Source of the DNA: Archangium violaceum Cb vi76
GTDB taxonomy: Bacteria > Myxococcota > Myxococcia > Myxococcales > Myxococcaceae
Reading direction: 5' to 3'
Length of the DNA: 64,000 bases
Assembly (NCBI RefSeq): GCF_000733295.1
Contig: NZ_JPMI01000394.1
Coordinates: 1 to 64,000, forward strand
Positions 1 through 8,435 of the stretch are shown here, piece after piece. Within the stretch, counting starts at the first letter, position 1. Every line of letters begins with the position of its first letter. The position numbers were made by a program, and so were the translations under genes. The notes beneath the pieces were generated by a model. That model searched no databases. It was not told the DNA's origin and was given only the letters and a program-made list of their open reading frames with translations.

Positions 1-429
1 CCCCTTTTCATAGAGCTGGGGACCGGCGAAGAAGCGCAGGAGGGTAAACCCCAAGAGCCCGCTCGCCCGTGCCGTCCAGTTCCGCAGGCGAGCCTGTTTC
101 TCCAGAAGCGCGCCTAGGCGCTCGGCCACGTGATGCTCTGCATTGAGCAGGGCCGTTTTCGCGGGCTCCGGAGCGTCTTGGACGCGGCGGGTAATCTCCG
201 GGAGCGCCCTGGGTCCAAATCCAACCAGTGAGTTCAGGAGGGCTTTCTGGAGATTGGTTCCGGCCGTGGGCAGGCAATCGAGGACATGGGGCAGTGTGGC
301 CAGGGCCGACGGGCCAAGTGCCTCCAACTCCCGAGCCGCGGAAATCTGTTCCGCCGTGTCCCCCTCCTGGAGGATTTTCACCAACTCGTCCAGTCTCTTC
401 ACTCTGTCTCTCCACCCCAGCGCGGTCAT
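1..429 (-). CDS. HEAT-repeat-like protein, 3' end cut by window edge
   Basis: The frame opens with ATG at 429 and stays open for 143 codons to the left edge, so the C-terminus is missing. The product begins MTALGWRDRVKRL and is strongly helical. Stretches such as ISAARELEALGPSAL and ALLNSLVGFGPRAL look like HEAT/armadillo-type helical repeats, which usually mediate protein-protein contacts. No signal peptide or catalytic motif is visible. It lies downstream of the MBOAT gene on the same strand, separated by about 80 bp that hold a hairpin repeat, so it may be its own unit. The overlapping frame that ends at position 8 has Gly/Arg/Pro-rich shadow composition and was not chosen. Function is unknown. 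Confidence 0.55.
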   Translation of the reverse strand, partial: MTALGWRDRVKRLDELVKILQEGDTAEQISAARELEALGPSALATLPHVLDCLPTAGTNLQKALLNSLVGFGPRALPEITRRVQDAPEPAKTALLNAEHHVAERLGALLEKQARLRNWTARASGLLGFTLLRFFAGPQLYEKG

Positions 430-456
430 GCACGGATCCAACCCGGAGTCCGTGGT

Positions 457-490
457 ACCCTCACCCCGTCCCTCTCCCGGAGGGCGAGGG
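457..490 (+). repeat. dispersed hairpin repeat, copy A
   Basis: An intergenic element with the half-motif ACCCTCACCCC followed by a hairpin CCCTCTCCC / GGGCGAGGG that has one mismatch. Related copies lie at 22720-22754 and, inverted, at 56552-56586. It sits between two minus-strand genes. It resembles REP/BIME-type intergenic palindromes and could also act as a terminator for the MBOAT gene. Confidence 0.55.
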
Positions 491-510
491 AAAATTGGGG
501 GGCAGGGAAC

Positions 511-1935
511 TCAGAACTGGAAGTAGACGTACGGCCGCGTCTCGACGGACGTCAGGTGCCGCACGCCCAGGCCCACGAGCACCAGCACCACCGCGCGCAC
601 GGGCACCGGCATCCGCACGAACAGATCTCCCGCCTTGTGGAAGAGGCTCAGCGGCGTCACGTGGCTCACCGCCGCCACCGCCAGCATCGTCCACACCAGT
701 GTGCTCACGTTGGCCAGGCCCAGGCTGCCCTCGAACAGGCGCAGGTACATCTCCCCCGCGTGCGCCAGGCTCGGCGAGCGGAAGACGATGCGCGTGAGCA
801 CCACCACGGTGAAGGTGGCCACCCAGCCGAGCCCCGCGCGCACCACCGCCATCTTGCCTTCCTTCGGCGGCTTGCCCGTCATCCACCACCACACACGGAT
901 GACGCACTCCATGGCGCCGTGCGCGAGGCCCCAGATGGCGAAACGCCAGTCCGCTCCGTGCCACAGGCCGCCCAGGCCCATCGTAATCATCAGGTTGAGC
1001 AGTGCGCGCGGCTTGGAGACGCGGTTGCCACCCAGCGGCCGGTAGAGGTAGTCGCGCAACCAGTTGGACAGACTGATGTGCCAGCGGGCCCAGAAGTCGA
1101 AGAGGTTCGTCGCCAGGTAGGGCCGGTTGAAGTTCTCCGCGAACTTGAAGCCGAAGAGCGCCGCCGTGCCGATGGCGATGTCCGAGTACGCCGAGAAGTC
1201 GAAGTAGAGCTCGAAGCTGTAGGCCACCGCCGCGATGAAGCACTCGGCCGACGTATAGGCCTCGGGTGAGGCGAAGACGGGGTCCACCAGGCCGGAGCCC
1301 AGCACGTCCGCGATGATGAGCTTCTTGGCCAGGCCCACGGCGATCCGGTACAGGCCGCGGCCTCCCTCCTCGGCCGTGAGCGACGGCGTGTCGTCGAAGC
1401 GCTCGATGAGGTGCGAGGCGCGGACGATGGGGCCGGCCACCAGGTGCGGGAAGAAGAGCAGGTAGAGCAGGTGCTCGAAGAACGAGTGCTCCTTCTCGAT
1501 TTCGCCCCGGTACTGGTCCACCACGTAGCTGAGGGCCTGGAAGGTGAAGAAGGAGAGGCCCACCGGCAGCAGCAGCCCGAAGGGCTGGGTGCGCACGTGG
1601 ATGCCCAGCGGCCCCAGCAGCGCCACCGCCGTCTCGCGGAACATGTCCGCGTACTTGAAGGTGCACAGCACCCCGAGCGTGCTGACGATGGACAACGTCA
1701 ACAGCGCCTTGCGCACCCCGGCCGACTGCGAGCGCCGGAAGCCCTTGATGCACAGGTGGTTGATGCCGGTGGCCCCGAGGAAGAGCACCAGGGGCCACGG
1801 CGTCCACATCGAATAGAAGTAGACGCTCGCCACCATCAGCACGCCCAGGCGCGGCCACTTGTAGCGGTGCAGCGCCCAGTAGAGGCTGAAGGTGAGGGTG
1901 AGGAAGAAGAGGAACTGGAGGCTGTGGAAATACAC
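511..1935 (-). CDS. MBOAT family O-acyltransferase (AlgI-like)
   Basis: A 474-residue polytopic membrane protein of the membrane-bound O-acyltransferase family. Members of this family, such as AlgI and DltB, pass acyl groups across the membrane to extracellular polysaccharides or cell-wall polymers. The family's Arg/Trp-rich loop is visible as FDFWARWHISLSNWLRDYLY. The catalytic His follows in GGLWHGADWRFAIWGLAHG, near residue 324. The N-terminus is hydrophobic (FHSLQFLFFLTLTFSLYWAL) and length matches AlgI. It follows the tandem SGNH hydrolase gene with a gap of about 1 nt, so the two are surely cotranscribed. MBOAT plus SGNH pairs commonly form O-acetylation machines, with the SGNH protein as periplasmic transferase. 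The polymer substrate cannot be read from sequence. Confidence 0.9.
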   Translation of the reverse strand: MYFHSLQFLFFLTLTFSLYWALHRYKWPRLGVLMVASVYFYSMWTPWPLVLFLGATGINHLCIKGFRRSQSAGVRKALLTLSIVSTLGVLCTFKYADMFRETAVALLGPLGIHVRTQPFGLLLPVGLSFFTFQALSYVVDQYRGEIEKEHSFFEHLLYLLFFPHLVAGPIVRASHLIERFDDTPSLTAEEGGRGLYRIAVGLAKKLIIADVLGSGLVDPVFASPEAYTSAECFIAAVAYSFELYFDFSAYSDIAIGTAALFGFKFAENFNRPYLATNLFDFWARWHISLSNWLRDYLYRPLGGNRVSKPRALLNLMITMGLGGLWHGADWRFAIWGLAHGAMECVIRVWWWMTGKPPKEGKMAVVRAGLGWVATFTVVVLTRIVFRSPSLAHAGEMYLRLFEGSLGLANVSTLVWTMLAVAAVSHVTPLSLFHKAGDLFVRMPVPVRAVVLVLVGLGVRHLTSVETRPYVYFQF

Positions 1936-1936
1936 G

Positions 1937-4690
1937 TCAGCCGCCCTCCGCGGCGAGCGCTGGCGGCTGGGTCTTGAAGACCTCGTAGGCCGCGAGCAGG
2001 TCGGAGAGGAACGAGCCCGCGAGCTTCTCGTAGCCCGCGGGTGTCAGGTGGATGCCGTCCGAGTGGCCCAGGCCCTCGCGCTGCCAGCGCAGCAGGCTCC
2101 AGTCCCCACCCATGGCCGCCCGGGGGGACCAGTACGCACAGCCCTGGGCGCGCGCCATCTCGGGGAGGGCCGTCACCACGCGGGCCAGGGCGGGCGCTTC
2201 CTCCCAGCTGCCGTCCGCGCCCTTCTGCATCCGGTCCGTGGTGCCGATGACGAGGCACTCGGCGCCGCCCGCGTCCTTGCGCAGCCGGGAGATGAGGGCG
2301 CCGTACTCGGTGCGGAGCTTCTCCGCATCCAGGTCTTGTTGGCCGCTCTCGTTGGTGCCGTACCAGAAGACGAGCAGCTGGGGCTTGCGCGAGGAGAGCT
2401 GCGCGGAGAGCGCCTGCGGGTCCATGCCGGCCAGCGTGGAGGCGGTGGAGCCCGGCAGGCCCACCGCGTCATAGGCGATGCCCTTCTGCTCCAGGTCCAG
2501 CGCCGCGCCGAGCACGGTGAGCGGGCCACCGCCCGGGTTGAGCACCTCGAGCTCGTGAGCCGGGCCGGTGACGGGGAAGGAGCGGACGCGCACCGTGGGC
2601 GCGGTGAAGGGCTCGGGCGGCGCGGGCTCGGGCGGCATGGCGCTGCCGTCCACCTTCACCTCCATGCGTCCGCTGCCGGGACCGTCCAGCCAATACAGCG
2701 AGAGCCGCGCGGGAGGCGTGGTGGCCGCGGTGCAGCCCTCGCAGAAGCGGATGCGCAGCGAGGCGCCCGGAGCGCCCACCGCCCGGGTGCCACCGAGGCC
2801 CCAGGCCTGTCCGGGAGTGGTGGCTTGCAGCGCGTCCTCCACCGTCCACTCGCCCGTCAGCTCGCGCGAGACGCCCGCGGGCTTCAGCCGCTCCGACGGC
2901 TTGCCCGCGGAGATGAAGCCGCGCCCGGCGTCGCCGAAACGCTTCGCCAGCGCGTTGCGCATCGCGTCCGTGAAGTAGTGCGAGGCCGTGTGCGAGGCGC
3001 CAATCTGGAGGATGCCCAGCCGCGCGTCCTCGCCCTTCTCCAGCTTGCTCAGGCGGCGGAAGGTGGCGGTGAGGGACTTCTCGCCGTTCTGCAGGCCCGA
3101 GGGCTCGGCGGCGATGCGGGGCGGGCTGCTCGCGGCGTAGGCGCGCTGGATGGCCAGGTCGAAGAGGTGGCCCAGCAGGTCCGAGCCCCGGGCGCGCGGG
3201 TGGATGAGGTCCTGGTTGAGCAGGCCCGCCGACAGCCAGCGGATGGCGGCGCCCTCTCCGCCCATGGCCTCGAGCGCGTCCCACCAGGCGCAGCCGCCCT
3301 CCTTCGCCGCGTCGCGGAAGATGTCCGCCACCATGCGCGAGCCCCGGCGAGGGACCAGCTCCCCGCCCATGGTGCGCACGGCCGCGTCGATGGGAGACCA
3401 GACGAGGCACGCGGCATCCGGCACGGACTCGCGCACCCGCTTCACCAGCTGCTCGGCCTCCTGTTTGATTTCCTCGGGCTTCGTCCAGTCGCGCGAGAGG
3501 CGGAAGGCCTCGTTGCCGCCGAACATGAGCACCACCAGCGAGGGCTTGCGCTGGCGCATCTGCGCGCGGAAGTAGGGCGGGTGGGTGCGCAGGAACACGC
3601 CCGCGTAGGCGCCCGGCAGGCCGAGGGTGTCGTACACCACGCCCGGCTCGCCGTTCTCCAGCGACACGCCGTGCAGCTCCACCTTGCCGCGCGTCTTGAG
3701 CGTCAGCGTCTTGGCGCCCTCGGGCAGCTTCACCCGGGCGTTGGCCACCTCGGCCGGAGTCCAGCGCGTCTGCAGACGCTGCAGTTGCTTTCCGTCGACG
3801 AGCACCTGCACGGAGCCACCCATGGGCTGGGCCAGGAAGAAGATTTCGGCCGTGCGCGCGTCCCCGATGTCGAAGCGCACGTCCTGAGAGCCCTTGGCGC
3901 TCGCGGTGAAGGCCACGCCGGTGAAGGGGAGCCGGTCCCGGGGCGGCGAGCGGTCGATGACGCGGATGAACTCCCAGCCCTCGGAGGCCTGGCCGGCGCG
4001 CACCCCGCGGCCGGAGCGGGTGGGGCGGTCGATGTAGAGGAAGCCCTTGCCGCCCGAGCCGTGGCGCTCCTGCAACCGCTCGCGCACCACGTCGTTGATG
4101 TGGTCCGAGGCGATGAGCGAGTCACCCAGGTGCTCCACGCGCACGGGCGTGGTGCGGCTGCCGTTGTGCAGCGCGCGCAGGGCCTTGAAGAAGGGCTCCA
4201 GCCCACTCTCCTCGCACCCGGAGGCGCCCATGCGGCGGCAGCCCGGGTCGAGGTCCACGTGCTTGGAGCCCATCTTCTCGCGCAGGGCCTCCATGCGCGT
4301 GGCCTTGGTGAGCGTGGCGGGGCCCAGGTTCGCCAGTCCCAGCGTGTCGGAGGCGTCGGCGACGACGGGTGGGGGAGCCGGCGTACCGCCGTCGGAACCG
4401 GAGGCGGTGTCGGCCTCGACGAGCTCGGTCTCCTCTTCCTCCTCGGGGAGCTCGGGCACCTCGGGGGCGGGGCCGGTGTCGGGCTCGACGCCGATGGCCT
4501 TGCGCTTGGCGGCGGCGCTGGAGGTGGTGACGAGCGCGATGAGTTGCGGCACCACCGGCCCCTGGGAGAGGCTGGGGATGGGCCGCCACGCCTCGGGGAG
4601 CGGGGCGAGCGACAGCCCTACCGCGAGCGCCAGGGTGAGGGCGAGCGTCAAACCGACCGATGTGTGCTTGGACTCCAACGCGCCCGGCAT
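1937..4690 (-). CDS. tandem-domain SGNH/GDSL hydrolase, membrane-anchored
   Basis: A 917-residue protein when started at ATG 4690 (MPGALESKHTSVG), which puts a signal anchor (LTLALTLALAVGL) at the N-terminus. An ATG-free extension upstream was rejected. Two SGNH domains are present. The first has HLGDSLIASD (near residue 188), FGGNEAF (about 390) and DLIHPRARG (about 495). The second has LQIGASHTAS (about 561), YGTNESG (about 778) and SDGIHLTPAGY (about 878). Nucleophile Ser, oxyanion Asn and Asp/His are therefore kept in both, although the second lacks the Asp of GDS. A Pro/Glu-rich linker follows the anchor. It is likely the periplasmic partner of the MBOAT protein, with which it forms an operon. 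Two active units on one chain are unusual. Confidence 0.85.
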   Translation of the reverse strand: MPGALESKHTSVGLTLALTLALAVGLSLAPLPEAWRPIPSLSQGPVVPQLIALVTTSSAAAKRKAIGVEPDTGPAPEVPELPEEEEETELVEADTASGSDGGTPAPPPVVADASDTLGLANLGPATLTKATRMEALREKMGSKHVDLDPGCRRMGASGCEESGLEPFFKALRALHNGSRTTPVRVEHLGDSLIASDHINDVVRERLQERHGSGGKGFLYIDRPTRSGRGVRAGQASEGWEFIRVIDRSPPRDRLPFTGVAFTASAKGSQDVRFDIGDARTAEIFFLAQPMGGSVQVLVDGKQLQRLQTRWTPAEVANARVKLPEGAKTLTLKTRGKVELHGVSLENGEPGVVYDTLGLPGAYAGVFLRTHPPYFRAQMRQRKPSLVVLMFGGNEAFRLSRDWTKPEEIKQEAEQLVKRVRESVPDAACLVWSPIDAAVRTMGGELVPRRGSRMVADIFRDAAKEGGCAWWDALEAMGGEGAAIRWLSAGLLNQDLIHPRARGSDLLGHLFDLAIQRAYAASSPPRIAAEPSGLQNGEKSLTATFRRLSKLEKGEDARLGILQIGASHTASHYFTDAMRNALAKRFGDAGRGFISAGKPSERLKPAGVSRELTGEWTVEDALQATTPGQAWGLGGTRAVGAPGASLRIRFCEGCTAATTPPARLSLYWLDGPGSGRMEVKVDGSAMPPEPAPPEPFTAPTVRVRSFPVTGPAHELEVLNPGGGPLTVLGAALDLEQKGIAYDAVGLPGSTASTLAGMDPQALSAQLSSRKPQLLVFWYGTNESGQQDLDAEKLRTEYGALISRLRKDAGGAECLVIGTTDRMQKGADGSWEEAPALARVVTALPEMARAQGCAYWSPRAAMGGDWSLLRWQREGLGHSDGIHLTPAGYEKLAGSFLSDLLAAYEVFKTQPPALAAEGG

Positions 4691-4797
4691 GAGACTGGCT
4701 TTTCGGGGCGGGGTCAAAACTCCTGCCGACGTTCGTGGGGTAGCCGGGCGAGCGAGCCCCTGGCGAGCGACGGGCAAAACGCTATGGTGCGCCGCCC

Positions 4798-5862
4798 ATG
4801 ACCCTCCATCCCGTCATCATGGCCGGCGGCTCTGGTACCCGCTTCTGGCCCCTGTCGCGCAAGGCGCGTCCCAAGCAGTTCCTTCCCCTGGCCTCGAAGA
4901 ACCCGCTCATCACCGACACCGCCGTCCGGCTCAAGGGCCTGGCGTCGGTGAAGGACACCCTCATCGTCTGCGGTCCCCTGCACGCGAAGCAGGCGGCGAA
5001 GCTGGTGAAGGGCCTGCCCAAGAAGAACCTCCTGGTGGAGCCGGTGGCGCGCAACACGGCGCCGGCCATCGCCCTGGCGGCGGTGCAGGTGGCGGCGAAG
5101 GATCCGGAGGGCATCCTGGTGGTGTTGCCCTCGGACCACCACGTGGCGGACGTGGCCGGCTTCAAGAAGACCATCGCCGAGGCGGCGCGGGTGGCGGCGA
5201 AGGGCCACCTCGTCACGCTGGGCATCAAGCCGAACCGTCCGGAGACGGGCTACGGCTACATCCAGGTGGGTGACGGGTTGGAGGGCGGGGGCCGGCAGGT
5301 GAAGGCCTTCCGCGAGAAGCCGGACACGGAGACGGCGAAGCGCTACGTGGAGTCGGGCGAGTACCTGTGGAACGCGGGCATCTTCGTCTTCCGGGCGGAC
5401 GTCATCCTGGAGGCCTTCGCCAAGCACATGCCGGAGATGCAGAAGGGGCTGGACGCGCTGCGCAAGGCGGCTGGCAAGCGCACCTTCCCGGCGGTGCTCA
5501 AGCGCGTGTTCCCGAAGCTGCCCTCCATCTCCATCGACTATGGGGTGATGGAGAAGGCGGGCAACATCGCGGTGCTGCCGGGAGACTTCGGCTGGAGCGA
5601 CGTGGGCTCCTTCGCGGCGATCCCCGAGGTGTGGCCCGCGGACGAGCACGGCAACGTCATCTCGGGTGGCGAGGCGGTGGTGGTGGACTGCAAGGGCTGC
5701 GTGGTGCTGGCCGACAAGCGTCCGCTGACGGTGGTGGGCCTCACGGACATGGTGGTGGTGGACTCGGGCGACGCGGTGCTGGTGGTGCCCAAGGACAAGA
5801 GCCAGGACGTGCGCAAGGTGGTCGAGGCCCTCAAGGCCCGCAAGCGCGAGAAGTACCTGTAG
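4798..5862 (+). CDS. manC: mannose-1-phosphate guanylyltransferase
   Basis: A 354-residue enzyme making GDP-mannose from mannose-1-phosphate and GTP in the cytoplasm. The nucleotide-binding signature AGGSGTRFWPLSRKARPKQF lies at residues 9-28. EPVARNTAPAIALAA, LPSDHHV, NRPETGYGYI and FREKPD follow in the expected order. The protein ends soon after the nucleotidyltransferase core and its short beta extension. It therefore lacks the C-terminal phosphomannose isomerase domain of bifunctional AlgA/ManC enzymes. It is divergent from the SGNH-MBOAT operon with about 107 bp between starts. Its product feeds mannosylated or fucosylated exopolysaccharide, which fits those neighbours. A phosphomannomutase that supplies its substrate is at 22972. 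Confidence 0.95.
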   Translation: MTLHPVIMAGGSGTRFWPLSRKARPKQFLPLASKNPLITDTAVRLKGLASVKDTLIVCGPLHAKQAAKLVKGLPKKNLLVEPVARNTAPAIALAAVQVAAKDPEGILVVLPSDHHVADVAGFKKTIAEAARVAAKGHLVTLGIKPNRPETGYGYIQVGDGLEGGGRQVKAFREKPDTETAKRYVESGEYLWNAGIFVFRADVILEAFAKHMPEMQKGLDALRKAAGKRTFPAVLKRVFPKLPSISIDYGVMEKAGNIAVLPGDFGWSDVGSFAAIPEVWPADEHGNVISGGEAVVVDCKGCVVLADKRPLTVVGLTDMVVVDSGDAVLVVPKDKSQDVRKVVEALKARKREKYL

Positions 5863-5871
5863 GCCGTGGTC

Positions 5872-7401
5872 ATGCGCGGGAGACGGGACGCACCTGGGTG
5901 GAGATGGGCGAGCGTCCTGCTGCTCCTGCTGCTGGCCTGCGCGGGGCCTCGAGCCGGATGGGCCTCGCGCACCCGTGTGTGGGCCCTGTCCTCCGCTCCG
6001 GGGCCTGCCGTTGGCGGTGACCGGGGCCGCCCTTTGCTGCCCGCGCCGCGAGCCTCCTCCCCTGGCTTCATGAGCCCCGAGGAGGAGGAAGCACGCTGGA
6101 AGGCGGTGGAGGAGAAGCTGGAGGAGTACCTGCAGTGGGGAATGCGTCTGATGGAGACGCATGCCACGCACCTGCGGCGCATCGCTCCCGGCCACCTCCT
6201 CACCGAGCATCCACTGCGCGAGAAGTCCCTGGATGCGCTCGTCCGGGCCACGCTCGCCTGGGCCTACAGCCATACGCAGGACCCGGACTTCTTGCGGCGA
6301 AGCCCCTCGGAAGTCGCGCTCTACCTGCTGGCCAGCCGCTCCGCCCTGGCCACCGCCATCGAGCTGGGCAAGAGGGCTCCTCCTCACCTCGACTACACGC
6401 CGCCGCCCGGGGATGTGTACACGGCGGAGGAACTGGTGGTGGAGCTGGCCGTTGGCCTCACGCCCATCCTGGGAGAGGTGACGGACCTGTCGGCGGCCAT
6501 GTCTGGCTACAGCCTCACCGGACATCCGCTCAGCAATCCCGAGCGCTTCATCCATCTGCTGGGGGTGTTGTTGCCGTTCACCAACGGCAAGTTGCTGAAG
6601 CAGGGCGGGGAGGCCGCGGTGCAACGGGTGGCGCTCGTCACCGGCAGGAGTCTGGACGAGGTGCGTGCGCTCTCCCGTGTGGCCTCGCACCTGAGCTCCG
6701 ATGATGTGAAGGAGATCGAGCGCGTCCTCCAGCGGGCCGCGGACAGGGGCGGAACGCTGACCGACGTGGAACTGGCCTTCCTCCAGCGGGTGGCCGGGAC
6801 GCTGGAGCAGCCCCTGCGCATGGCCGTGAATGCGCTGGGACATGGGCAGGTGTTGCCCGTGCTGGGGATGCGCACGCTGCCGGATGGGACGCGGCTGTTC
6901 CCCGGGACGCCCCAACACATGGCCCAGTGCTGGGTGGATTACCAGTTCCGACACCCGCGCAAGTACCGGAGCTTCTCTTCAGCCGTGGACCCCGAGTGGG
7001 AGCGGCTCTACCGCTCCATCCTCGCGAACAAGCAGGCGGGTAACGTCTTCGAGGACGGCATTCTCAAGGCGGAGGGCTACGTGAAGAACACGGCGGTGAT
7101 GATGCCTCCACCGGGCAAGGGAGCCGTGGGCTTCATCCCGGACTCCGTGCGCGGCAATCCCAGCGAGATGGTGTGGGGCCAGCCCTACGAGTTCATCGAG
7201 GCGAAGGGCCGCCAGGAGCTGGCTCACTCGGGGAATCTCAAGGCCATGCTCGATTACGTGGCGATATACGGAGGGCACGTCGAGCTATGGGTTCGTTCCG
7301 CGAAGCATCCCGCAGGTGGGACACATTTGACCAGGCAGCTTCTCGACGCCATCAAGGAGCTTGCTCGTGACGGCAAGGCCACTGTGAAGTATTCACCTTG
7401 A
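5872..7401 (+). CDS. lipoprotein polymorphic toxin with PT-TG-like region and REase-fold C-terminus
   Basis: A 509-residue protein from ATG 5872; an in-frame GTG at 5866 is the alternative. The N-terminus is a lipoprotein signal (WASVLLLLLLACAG, lipobox LLAC). The middle contains GLTPILGEVTDLSAAMSGY and LTGHPLSNPERF, resembling the pre-toxin TG region of polymorphic toxins. The C-terminal ~130 residues look like a PD-(D/E)xK nuclease: NVFEDGILKAEGY, the Asp in GFIPDSV (about 423), the ExK of EFIEAKGRQEL (about 445) and a late VELWVRS strand. The next gene follows within 8 bp and is probably its immunity protein. The architecture matches SitA-type lipoprotein toxins of Myxococcus in outline. 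It starts 9 nt after manC, so readthrough is possible. Target and delivery are inferred. Confidence 0.75.
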   Translation: MRGRRDAPGWRWASVLLLLLLACAGPRAGWASRTRVWALSSAPGPAVGGDRGRPLLPAPRASSPGFMSPEEEEARWKAVEEKLEEYLQWGMRLMETHATHLRRIAPGHLLTEHPLREKSLDALVRATLAWAYSHTQDPDFLRRSPSEVALYLLASRSALATAIELGKRAPPHLDYTPPPGDVYTAEELVVELAVGLTPILGEVTDLSAAMSGYSLTGHPLSNPERFIHLLGVLLPFTNGKLLKQGGEAAVQRVALVTGRSLDEVRALSRVASHLSSDDVKEIERVLQRAADRGGTLTDVELAFLQRVAGTLEQPLRMAVNALGHGQVLPVLGMRTLPDGTRLFPGTPQHMAQCWVDYQFRHPRKYRSFSSAVDPEWERLYRSILANKQAGNVFEDGILKAEGYVKNTAVMMPPPGKGAVGFIPDSVRGNPSEMVWGQPYEFIEAKGRQELAHSGNLKAMLDYVAIYGGHVELWVRSAKHPAGGTHLTRQLLDAIKELARDGKATVKYSP

Positions 7402-7409
7402 GGTTCGCC

Positions 7410-8204
7410 ATGCCTCGCCTGCGCTATCTCACGACCCACATCAACCTTCCGCCGGGTCGCCCGCCGGCTACGGTGATCCGGGCGTGTCTTCAACTCGTCT
7501 TCGAGAAGTACCGGTGGTTCGCACCCACGCGTTATGGGTTTTTCGCTACCTGGAATCAGAAGCTCGATCCCAACCATATCGATTACGACGCGCTCACCGA
7601 GACCTACGAGGAGTATCAATCCCTTTGCATCGCTGCCCGGACGGACAGCGATTTCATCCGGTTCGCCCCCGCGCGCGATGATTCCCGGCCCTATGCCTAC
7701 AATGGGAGAATCACCTGGGAGGCCTCCGCGAAGTTGGTATCCAAGCCCGCCTGGCGTGCAGCCCATGTCGTGCAGGTGGCCGAAATCATGCGCCTGGTGA
7801 ACTCCCCTCTGGCGGAGGCCTCCTTGGACGAGGACGTCGAGCGCAAGACCTGGCGTCAAGTCCCCGCCGAGAACGGTCACGGCTCCATCGGAACTTTCAC
7901 CGTGCGCAACTACAGCGGGGGCCTCTCCGGCCTCTTCTGGCGCAGTTTCTTCGGCCCTCCGTTCGTGCGCATGTTCGGCGAACGCCTCGCTTCACTGCCC
8001 GAGGACTGCCGCAAGCCGCTCGGTGAGGAGCTCGTCCTCGTCCAGCCCTACGAGCTACCCACCGACTCCGGTACCGAGCAGGGCGATGCGCGGGAGCGCG
8101 AGTTGATTGAACAGCTCGGGCCCGGGTGCTTCTACGACCACGCGCACCACACGCCTCCCACCCGCCTGCCTGCCCTCGAGTCCCTCTCCAACGTCATCCA
8201 TTGA
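7410..8204 (+). CDS. putative immunity protein for the upstream lipoprotein toxin
   Basis: A 264-residue soluble protein from ATG 7410, with an AGG ribosome site six bases upstream that overlaps the toxin stop. A TTG at 7398 would overlap the stop by 4 nt. No signal peptide or membrane segment is seen, as expected for a cytoplasmic nuclease inhibitor. Recognisable stretches include LQLVFEKYRWFAPTRYGFF, GRITWEASAKL and FTVRNYSGGLSGLFWRSFF. It resembles the Imm52-like immunity proteins of polymorphic-toxin loci, but this assignment is from memory of the family style. The position directly after the toxin and the tight spacing are the strongest evidence. Base composition is somewhat lower in GC than the kinase gene that follows, as is common for toxin-immunity cargo. 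Confidence 0.6.
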   Translation: MPRLRYLTTHINLPPGRPPATVIRACLQLVFEKYRWFAPTRYGFFATWNQKLDPNHIDYDALTETYEEYQSLCIAARTDSDFIRFAPARDDSRPYAYNGRITWEASAKLVSKPAWRAAHVVQVAEIMRLVNSPLAEASLDEDVERKTWRQVPAENGHGSIGTFTVRNYSGGLSGLFWRSFFGPPFVRMFGERLASLPEDCRKPLGEELVLVQPYELPTDSGTEQGDARERELIEQLGPGCFYDHAHHTPPTRLPALESLSNVIH

Positions 8205-8228
8205 AACCCGGTCCCGAAGCCCCTCGCC

Positions 8229-8251
8229 TCACTCTCCTCACTCGAGAGTGA
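8229..8251 (+). terminator. possible terminator after the toxin-immunity pair
   Basis: An 8-bp perfect stem TCACTCTC / GAGAGTGA with a 7-nt loop sits 25 bp after the immunity stop codon. The T-rich stretch TTCTTT lies 16 bp further on. It is a modest hairpin for this GC content. Confidence 0.35.
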
Positions 8252-8435
8252 AGAGGGACTCCCGTTCTTTCAGGGCCGCGTTTGCAGGAATTACCGGACG
8301 ACTCCGTCTTTCCAACCGCGCGCCACGGTACTTCCAGCGCTTGTCGCGTTGATTGCGTGACGAATCAAGGGTGCATGCAGGTTGCAACACTCCAGGAGGC
8401 GCAGCCGTTCAGGCGAGCGCCGCTGGGGGGCGGCG

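Noticed and set aside
4691-4797. Sigma-70 promoter pair in the manC divergent region (TTGACC-like box)
   Set aside because: The box lies too close to the hydrolase start codon and no well-spaced -10 box could be paired with it.
1892-4801. Very long plus-strand frame antisense to the SGNH hydrolase gene
   Set aside because: It mirrors the minus-strand gene, has no recognisable domain and is rich in Arg/Ala/Gly/His as expected for a GC-rich shadow frame.
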